Below, in pieces: positions 55,301 to 64,000 of a stretch of DNA of 64,000 bases (its first letter is position 1; each line of letters begins with the position of its first letter). The stretch lies in contig OY727103.1 of assembly GCA_963402885.1 (NCBI GenBank), positions 11,682,085-11,746,084 of the forward strand. Reading direction: 5' to 3'. The notes under the pieces were generated by a model, which worked only from the letters and a program-made list of their open reading frames with translations, was not told the origin of the DNA and did no database searches. The DNA comes from Antedon bifida (taxonomy: Eukaryota > Echinodermata > Crinoidea > Comatulida > Antedonidae). A program made the position numbers and the translations under genes.

Positions 55301-56423
55301 TCTTTTGAAATTTTGATTAAATGAATTACATGCCATGTACAGAGTAAAATCGTTTAATACCATCTTCACATAGACACATGTATGCAGTAGAACCCATCTG
55401 CTGGGAAACCTAAATTAAGGGGGAACATTTTTTCCATCACAAAACAACAAGAAGACCAAACAATTATGTTCATTTATGTCATAATACAAAAATGGATATC
55501 ATAATAATTATGATAATGAGGCTTTGATAATGAGTACTTTTTATGGTTTTACATTTTTCAGTGGTAAAATGTTGGCTACTAAATTTTAATTTCTCAATTT
55601 ACGTTTATTCATTTCATTTTCAAATTATCAATACAATGATTTAATACTTATTCATAATATAATATGATTTTTCCTCGTTATTTTCTTATATTTTCTCTTA
55701 TCTTATATTTTTGCATGTATATTATATTATATTAACCCTGTTAATGGTGACGTATGGTCACTGTAAGGTGATGATGAAAAAAAAATTATAAAATAAGGAA
55801 ATATAGTCTTGAGCTGCTCTTTGTTATCAAGTAATTTACATGGGATTGCCATGACAGATCAATCCGTATAATGACGCCTAGTAACCTAGTAGAATTTCAC
55901 ATTTTACTTATATCGGGAAAAAAAGAAGATTTGTTTTTACCCTTACAATGATTAGAATCTTGACTTTTATTGTCCGAAGACCATTCGCAGATAGAATCGG
56001 TAAACATTTGGAGGTTATATGTGGACTTTTTAGTAATTCTTTCGGACAAAGAAGCGTTATATATGTACAAGTGTAGCTTACTTATCGGGAGTGCGTGCTA
56101 CAATGGGGTAAAGACGTGTTTTTAATAGTGGAGCACCAAAAATTCCTGCAGAATCAAAACAGGGTGGCAGGCCTAAATATCTATACAATGTTGCAAAATT
56201 ATAATCATAAATTTTTTTCATTGATGTATTTGAAAAAAATTCACTATGGAAACTGGAAAATAAGACAATCAAATCACTTACCACCCGAGATCGACAAGGG
56301 CGGACGCTGATGAAATAAGTGAAGCGGTGGCCAGGAATTGGAGCAGCTCACCCGTCAAATTCAATACTTAACCAAAAAACTTAATTATGATCATTCAAAT
56401 AGTCCATGGATAAACGATAAAGT
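55301..56423. other. Intergenic, no recognised gene
   Basis: AT-rich. TTAACCCTGTTAATGG at 55734 resembles a piggyBac-type end, but no partner was found. No RNA gene is seen. Confidence 0.45.
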
Positions 56424-56853
56424 GTGCACAGAATACCTTCAAATCGCATTTGGAGACGTTTTAGACCATTTTGTTCATTTCGATGAAACTTGGTCAAACA
56501 AAAACATCAAAGTGCTTAAAATCACATTTGAAACCTTTTAAGTCATTTTGAGCATTCGAAAAAATCTTTCACACAAAAACATTAAGGTGCACAGAATAGC
56601 CTAAAATCACATTTGGAAACGTTTTAGACCATTTTGAGCATTTCGACAAAACTTTTTCACACAAAACATCAAAGTGTACAGAATAGCTTAATATCGTATT
56701 TGGAAACGTTTTAGACCATTTTGAGCATTTCGATAAAACTTTTCAACACAAAAACATCAAAAGTGAACAAAATACCTTAAAATCGCATTTTAACATGTTT
56801 TAGACCATTTCGAGAATTTCGATAAAATATTTTCACACAAAAACACCAAAGTG
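56424..56853. repeat. Satellite of five roughly 87-bp units
   Basis: Repeats AAATCGCATTTGGAAACGTT, TTAGACCATTTTGAGCATTT, CGATAAAACTTTTTCACAC, AAAAACATCAAAGTG and CACAGAATAGC in order, with mismatches increasing toward the edges. Non-coding. Confidence 0.85.
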
Positions 56854-59800
56854 CTCTGGTCCTCAAGCTTAACTGGAAACAGACGAAATTCCGATTAGGC
56901 CCTCCGCGGACCCACGGCAGCCATCAGTACAGCGCCTACCAGATCAGAACACCGGGAGATGATCCCTTACTCTTTGTTTAATAGTGTAACAAGTTCTTTA
57001 ACGTGCACTACTGCACTGTATGTACACAGGACCAACGGCTTTATATCCCATCCCATTTTCAACAGAATGTCCCACTTTCAAAACACTTTCAAAATCGATA
57101 TCTCGTTTTTGAATACCATGGGTTGGAATGTTTATTTACATATGATCAACTTAGAACTACTAACCAAGAAAACCATAATTTTCACATCAGGTTTATAACC
57201 ACACATCTCAATGCTTTTATAACATGTGAGTGTGTAACTTAGTTCAGTTTTTGTATCCGAAAATAATATCATTCATTCATCTTTTTATTTCAGAATATCA
57301 TGGTGACATAATATATCCATAGCAAAAGAGAGAAAAAAAATCTTAATCCAAGAGCTCATAGAACAAAAACAAAATATATAAATATATAAAGTCAGTGCAA
57401 CAAGGCATTCCATTGTATGTGCATTCTTGAAACATTAAGAACGTGGCGATTAATGGCCATGATCAAAGAATTACTACTTGCGTTCACACGATTTTTAAAA
57501 CTAAAAAGAGATTTTCTAATGAACTCATCAAAGGATCAGTGGCATTGCCAATTTGCCGACAAAATTAGTGTCATTATCTGTACATACCTGATCAATATAT
57601 GTCAATACGATTTGTTTTGTGTCGCATAAACGGGGACGCGCCACTCTTGATTACGCAAAATGATAAAAATGGCTGTTTTTCAGGTGTTTTTCTGCTCTAG
57701 AAATTCCCATAGTTATCCAATAAAGTTATATAACCTACCAAATTGTTTGATTTGATAAAACCTATAAGATGGCACCAATTATAAGTACAGTAAACGGTTT
57801 GAACCATCGGCAGAAGGCAAAATATACACTGTTGTACTCAGCGTGAATTTCGGTTTTTTACATAATATTGGAGGCACTTTCTACTTCAAAGATCTGTAGC
57901 GCCCTCAGAATAAAAGTAATCACGTTATATTAATTATCAATCGATTCGGAATTTAATTTGCTGTCTATCTATATAAGAATAAATTTGATTGGACAAAAGT
58001 TGTAACCGGCACAAGCTCTTTTTATTATGTGGTCTAATCAGGACAAGCCTTACAGGAGCTTTGGAAAAGCCTGTCTTTACCGTAGCGCATTCCGTTTCGA
58101 TTTCCCGCTTCTCTTGTTGGATGTGTGTGTCAGGTATTTTGTAAAATTGTATTTAAAAACATTATGTATTGCATATATAAGTTATATTAATGAACGTTGA
58201 CATATTCATAATACTTCTCGTCTATCTATTAACTCAAATCAGTGTTCTACATTAATGAATTCATGATTTTAAATTGTCCTTTCTGATGCTAGGCTTCAGT
58301 GTACGATACGACATTGTTCAAGGTACTTTACGGACCAATCCATTTATACGTGGGGAAGTGACTCTACGCTATACATGCTGTGCAGCATACCATAAGCAAA
58401 GAATTTTAAAATATGGTTACTGAATTTGACGATTTATGTATATATTTAGGCTTAGGTAGCCTACTCCTATCCCCTATAGGCTATGATTTCGTATTATTAA
58501 TAACGTTGACAACCCTCGCTAAGAGTGGACGATTCCGAAACAGTTGGATGAACACCGCTGCTGCGCGTTGAAGGCGATCGCGCACTGAAAAAGTTCTTAC
58601 GCACTATGAATTAATTTTACTGTTGTTCAAAACAAATCGTATTGTCTAGGATTGCATAGTCATATTGTCCCCTTATATGGGATAACGATGCAAAATTAAA
58701 ACCAAACCAACATTATCTGTTAGTATGTTGTATTCATATTACAATAAAGAAAGAATTAGGAAAATCTGACTTGTAGTTTTCGAAATATAGGGTCTAAAAC
58801 ATCGCTGAAAATGATCGGCACGAAAGAAGTAAAACAATTTGCGGCCTCAATCGACAATTCTATTAACTACGCCATTTTTGGTTAAAATAATTACATATAA
58901 TTAGTTTTTTAGTAATTTATTTTATATATCAATAAAACATGTTATTAAATGCTTATAAAATATATAAAGTTGTTTAGGCCTACTTAACGGAATTCGGACA
59001 AATTCATTGCTCTAACTTTGTGTAGTAACGGACGATCAGAGAGATTCATGATACACACGCGAGAGAAAACATTCCGCTGCGGGTGATTCGCATCCACCAA
59101 TCAAATCAGCCAGAATCCAAAATCATTCAACCGTGAGCAATGCCAATCACGAGAAAGCTCAGCTTTGATTGGCTTACGATGACATCATATCACAAAATAG
59201 TGGTTTTGTAGTTGAGCCTCACGGAATATTCTGTTCCAAAAATGAAATACATGGATATTTTTTATGGTATGTGTGCTTTTTCTTTAAAAAATTTGAATAA
59301 TAAAGGCCTCATATCGAGAAAAAAAACGGGTTTTTGGCACTTATAATGAATATATCTTAGAGAAAAAAGCACATGGCATGTGGAACTGTATAATCTTAGC
59401 GTAGGAAGACATACAAATCCCAGGTCATGAGAGGCTCAACTGCAAAAACAAGGTTGAATAGGGTAAGGTCACTTTCATCACTCACAGTAAACAATCTAGC
59501 GCGTACGGCCGTACGTACTTGCTAGATGATAAGATATTTTAACCACATTGTTTACGTGTTTGGTTAGATGTAGGCCTAATGAAAATAAAAAATAGTTGAG
59601 TTGAAGGGAATGATATGTAAATAAACAAACACTCAAAAGAATTATGTTTACAGTTCAATTATTGTCAGAATAATAGTTTATTCTTATTTGCCTAACTTTA
59701 TTTTTTTTCCCGGCACCTTTGTTTGCCGACGGACGCGATGATGTGCCGACGGACACGAAATCAGGGGGGAACGCCCCCCACCACTGGAAACGCCACTGCA

Positions 59801-59939
59801 AAGCATGGGACGTCATTTAAGACAAACATCATGCTTGCACTACAATTTCTAGGCTGCTTCAGCAGCGTTTGCTAGTGACCATGATATTACTTTTAATGAA
59901 ACCAAATCTAAATGCTTGCTATTTTGCCCGAAAGTTCGA
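56854..59939. other. Intergenic; possible promoter-like patches
   Basis: No coding exon is supported. Near 58040-58150 a less AT-rich stretch ends in a possible splice donor (GTCAG|GTATTTT). Near 59095-59170 several CCAATCA/TGATTGG boxes cluster. At about 59212 and 59430 the words GTTGAGCCTCAC and GAGAGGCTCAAC are inverted. These could mark the 5' end of a neighbouring gene or repeat ends. I cannot decide between them. Confidence 0.3.
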
Positions 59940-60180
59940 AAAATGGCAAAATTGTCCACTTTTTAAAATTCGATAATTATGCTATAATATTGTCATTTAT
60001 GCACATTTATTTTGATAACATCATCTTATAGCGCCATAATAACTAGTTATGTCAAAAAATAAAAAGGTCGAAATTTGGCAATTTTTCGAAAATTTCTTTC
60101 GCCCCTATACCCAAGTTTGACGATCGATTTGCACGTCAGAATCACTGCGGATTTCCACCAGAGTTTCGGGCATAGTTCAC
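59940..60180. repeat. Repeat unit flanking the hAT-like element, left
   Basis: Contains GTCCACTTTTTAAAATTCGA, TATGCACATTTATTTTGATA, AACTAGTTATGTCAAAAAAT and CAATTTTTCGAAAATTTC. Two matching segments occur in the same orientation to the right of the element (63790-63830 and 63880-64000), so the element sits inside a tandem repeat. Confidence 0.7.
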
Positions 60181-60187
60181 CATCTTT

Positions 60188-63100
60188 GAGCGGGGTTGGT
60201 GAAATCTGTCCACAATAGGTTACTTTTCTGTCCATAATAGGTTACTTTCTGTCCACAATAGGGACTAGAGGGCGCTGTTGTTTGTCCATAATAGGTGACT
60301 TCCATAATTGGCTGTCCAAAATAGGTGACTTTTTGTCCACAATAGGGGACTTTATTGGAGTAGTGCGCCATCCATTATGTTGTCCATAATAGGTGATTTT
60401 TGTAATGTGTAACTTGTGTAGGAAACTCCATAGCATAGTAGACTAGTAATTAAAGTAGCCTGGCCCTAGTATAGGCTAGATAGTGGCAAACCAAGTACTA
60501 ACTAAACTAGGCCTAGCCTAGGCCCTAGGCCTATATCCTATAGGCCTCCAAGTCTGAGTTAATAGTAGGAAAGTTGTATCGTAAATAATAATTTGCTTTC
60601 TGGGAAGAATTATGAATTGCCTTTTGAATTCCAACAAAACCAAAAATAACCCTTCAACACCTTAAATCCTAATAAAAGTTTAAATGTAATTCAAACAAGT
60701 CTTCAATAGAGTCTTCAAATAGGTTTTGAGAGAAAAAATCCTATTAAAGTGTGATTTTCCGGTTTTTTTTAATTGTTGTATGAAATTTTTATTCTGAAAT
60801 AAGTGATCAATCAACCAATAGGTAATATTTCTAGCACTTTCAAACTATAAAAATAAGGTAGGCCCTATGTCCCAAGTGTGTCTAAAATCACTTTCCTTGT
60901 TGTTTTCCTTTGTATACTCCTTGTCGTTTTCCTTTGTATACTTTTTATTCTCTAAACATAATATTTCTCAAATGGTGCCCACACTACAATCTAACCACTA
61001 GGAGTAATAGAGCTTTGTTCAACTTGACCAAGACATATTTTATATAATGCATTTAACAAAGACGTAAAGACAAGTGGAATTACTCAAGAATCAGACAATG
61101 TTCACTAAGTTACAGTGTGTATGTAAATAGTTTGAGAGAATATTATGGCACATTGTACAGGATTTAAGGTTTTAAGATTGTTGACATTTGCTCATTTAGC
61201 AATTAAATATAATCTAATTGAAGCATTATACAATCATTATTTTTATAGGACGTGATAAGGTGTGATCATCAGCAAATTAAAAAAGAAGAAATATTTACAA
61301 TATCACCAACTTTGACTTGCGCTTTATTTGAAATAAAATCTGTAATCCATTGGTGTTTTCACCAACAGCTACTGAGTTATTAAGTTCTTTTTATTAGACA
61401 CCGTCCAGTGCAGAAGAAAAGTCAAGAAAACAAAAATTAAAATGTTTACAGCCTTTAACTGTGCCCATGAATGAAAACCTTTGAAAGTAAAAGTTCAATA
61501 TTATACATTTGTTTAATTCCAAACAGAAAAAATGTAATTAGTATATTATTATACTATTCTAGATACATCAAAGCAATTTCTCAACAATCTTACAAATTAT
61601 AGGAGTTAAAGACGCTTGACAACAGCTTTTCATTTCATCTTTGGGTTTTCCATTCCTTTTGTAAATATGTAGGCTTACAACATTTGAATCTTCCTATTGT
61701 TTTAGTAAAATACGTTTTTATACCTTTATACCTTTAATTCCTGATGATAGTCCACATAGGTTATATAGATATATGATAATGTTTTCTCTTTACCGTTAAT
61801 TTTTTGTTTTTTGTTTTTGTTTTGTTAACAGTAATAATAAAAATCAACTTTATCAATTTAATATTGCAAGACATCAGAGTTCAGCACTTCATTTCGTCAT
61901 TTTAGGTCGTCCCTTTTTTCAAAATCCATGACAAATCATCCCAGTCAGTAGTCAATCAACAGCAGCAGTTCTCATCCATTTATTATATTGTTTAATTAAA
62001 TGAATCAATTTTAATGTTTAAAGATGTATTGTCCCCCTGAAAAAATAATTCTTAACAAAAAAATTTCCATTCCATTTTATTGTAACATAATAGTTATCCA
62101 CATTGACCAAAAATTAGATTGAAAAAAAATGTATTACCTGAAAAAAATGTAATTTAAAGCAAAAAATGGTCAAATTGGCTGCTAGCCAATGGATTTTTGG
62201 TTGAATTTAACCATTTATTTTGTCATTTTACAAGTGAAAACATTATTTTTTTTTCGTTTTTTTTTTCGATTAACTTTATTAAAACTACAAAATAACATAT
62301 TCACAGTCTGATTGAATTAATTTTTCATGTTTTTGAGGGACAATACATCTTTAATAATGAAGCAAAATAAATATTATTTTGAATCATTAGGAATACGACA
62401 ATAAATCCAGTTTACATACACGCAGTGTACAATCAACAATTTTGTTCTGTATTCTAAATTTATTCATAATCTAAATCACATTCAAAAATACTGAATTATA
62501 TTAATTTTAAAAGTGTAAAAATATGGTTAAACTACAATTTAAAAAATAGCAAAGATAAAAAAAATACACCATAATTATTATGTTTATTACTATAAGTATT
62601 GACCGATGATGATATGATCAAAGATATTATGTTGAAATGATGTACCTTTTCATTTTAGCAGGATATATGGGCAGAATATCAAACATCTGTATGCCTATAA
62701 TAAAAAAAGGAAATAGTTAAACACTATAATAATGTTTAGGTATTGTATAATAAAAGTAACTTCAATCTTAGTAATGCTGAGTCAAATTGTCATGTTGTAT
62801 GGTGGGACACAGTTATGTTTAAATATTTTATTGCATTTATAAAAAAGATATGTAGGATTGTTTTACTAAATTTATGTTTATGCCAGTTGTCAGAGTCAAT
62901 TATTACCATACTCACTATATAAAAACTTATATTAAATGTTTAAAGATAAAGGCTTTATTGAATGAATGCTTTAATAATATAACATTTAATTAAATTTTGA
63001 AATATTTTCTGCATGAATTTGTCAGTGGATTTATCTATTCTTTGTATGGTGATTGTAATGTTTATAATGAATGGAAATAAACAAAGAAATATCTACTTTT

Positions 63101-63762
63101 ATTTTCCTAGCAAAGCAAATGAATAGAACATTTCAAATGTATTGTCAGTAAGTTTTTCTACTACGGTACTGATAATATTCAGTTTGTCCCATTTGTATCC
63201 TCCTTTTCGAGATTACTTTTGCAAACAAATACTGTTTTGAAATAGGCTTCTTTTTGGGATTTCACAGTATCTTGATCATATTGAAAAATCTCCTAAAAGA
63301 TGTAGTATAGAGGTAGCCTAACTAACAGGACTAGGCCCTAGGCCTAGGCTAGAGAGACCCCTAGGCTAGAGAGACTTAAATAATATACTAATTAGGCCTA
63401 GGTCGGTAGCCTCAACTCAAAGTCTGAAGAGAAAGCAAATTGATCCCAAATTAGTATTACTTCTACTCGCGAAACAAACTACGTACGTACGAGAGTACCC
63501 CAAAAAAATCACCTATTATGGACAACACAATGGATGGCGCACTACTCCAATAATTGTGGACAAAAAGTCACCTATTTTGGACAGCCAATTATGAAAGTCA
63601 CCTATTATGGACAAACAACAGCGCCCTCTAGTCCCTATTGTGGACAGAAAGTAACCTATTATGGACAAAATATAGCGCCCTCTAGTCCCTATTGTGGACA
63701 GAAAGTAACCTATTATGGACAGAAAAGTAACCTATTGTGGACAGATTTCACCAACCCTATTG
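60188..63762. mobile_element. hAT-like element with long, word-repeated inverted ends
   Basis: The 8-bp duplication CCATCTTT lies on both sides (60180-60187 and 63763-63770). The ends are inverted: left GAGCGGGGTTGGTGAAATC, right (complement) CAATAGGGTTGGTGAAATC. The arms (about 213 bp left, 256 bp right) consist of repeated GTCCATAATAGGTGACTT words. The right arm has one extra internal duplication. The 8-bp duplication and a CA..RGGG tip suit the hAT superfamily. The 3.1-kb interior has TAGGCCTA clusters beside both arms and no open frame for a transposase, so it is non-autonomous. Confidence 0.8.
60600..63300. other. Interior of the hAT-like element
   Basis: AT-rich sequence without a supported gene. 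No transposase motif was seen in any frame. A T-rich stretch at 62250-62270 and AT-rich runs elsewhere are the only structure noted. Confidence 0.5.
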
Positions 63763-63770
63763 CCATCTTT

Positions 63771-64000
63771 CGGGTCATAACGCACACGCGTTGTCAAAAA
63801 ATAAAAGGGTCAGAATTTTACCATTTTTCGAAAATTTCACTGCCGGGGACCAACGGAATTTTTTCGAAAAATGACAAAAATGTCCACTTTTTAAAATTCG
63901 ATAATTATGCTATAATATCGCCATTTATGCACATATATTGTGTTAATATCATCTTATAGAGCCAGAGTAACTAGTTATGTTAAAAAATAAATGGGTCGAC
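63771..64000. repeat. Repeat unit flanking the hAT-like element, right
   Basis: Resumes the tandem repeat seen on the left. TTGTCAAAAAATAAAAGGGTC and CATTTTTCGAAAATTTC appear at 63794-63830, then TGTCCACTTTTTAAAATTCG to AACTAGTTATGTTAAAAAAT at 63880-63985. Cut by the window edge. Confidence 0.7.

Noticed and set aside
60188-63762. Foldback or Polinton-type giant element
   Set aside because: Arms of about 213-256 bp and an 8-bp duplication do not fit the long arms and 6-bp duplications of Polintons, and no polymerase or integrase frame is present.

Overview
The window looks like nuclear DNA from an animal, most likely a marine invertebrate of the deuterostome kind. An echinoderm or other ambulacrarian is my best guess from the dense TAGGCCTA words and the mix of transposons, but no species can be read from the sequence. 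It is AT-rich, with long repeat-packed introns, GT-AG splice sites and no operon-like packing.

The one host gene I can support is a complete EDEM1-type gene (ER degradation-enhancing alpha-mannosidase-like, GH47 family) on the + strand. It has thirteen coding exons between 3920 and 54879. Joined by GT-AG junctions whose phases all agree, they give a 570-residue open reading frame with an N-terminal signal-like segment, the three GH47 acidic residues, the conserved cysteine pair and the calcium-site FTTEGH motif. Poly(A) signals follow at 55220 and 55278.

Nearly everything else is repeats. 1-3900 (5' flank): direct repeats, tRNA-like modules, a tRNA-like gene and a satellite interrupted by a short mobile element. 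Intron 1: a short inverted-repeat element with a 9-bp target duplication, inserted beside a LINE endonuclease relic. Intron 2: minisatellites, a duplicated block with a tRNA-like cloverleaf, and terminal-hairpin repeats. Intron 3: a long-inverted-repeat element. Intron 4: a broken LINE whose reverse-transcriptase motif B has become an in-frame 48-bp minisatellite, itself split by a Harbinger-like element. Intron 5 (13 kb): a piggyBac transposase relic hit by a CR1/L2-like LINE and by a DNA element with 36-bp inverted repeats, the latter holding a nearly full-length LINE with a PHD/SGNH/zinc-knuckle ORF1. Intron 7: a piggyBac-type MITE with TTAA ends. Intron 8: a foldback palindrome and more hairpin-terminated repeats. 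Intron 9: an 811-bp inverted-repeat element and a candidate hammerhead-like fold. Intron 11: a second Harbinger-like element. 55300-64000 (3' flank): a satellite and a hAT-like element with an 8-bp target duplication.

No CRISPR array, bacterial operon, rRNA or virus-like gene was seen. The most useful novelties are the exactly datable nesting in intron 5, two Harbinger-like elements that keep only a Myb/SANT-type remnant, several unrelated elements built from 13-18-bp repeated words, the motif-B minisatellite, and a hairpin conserved by paired substitutions.
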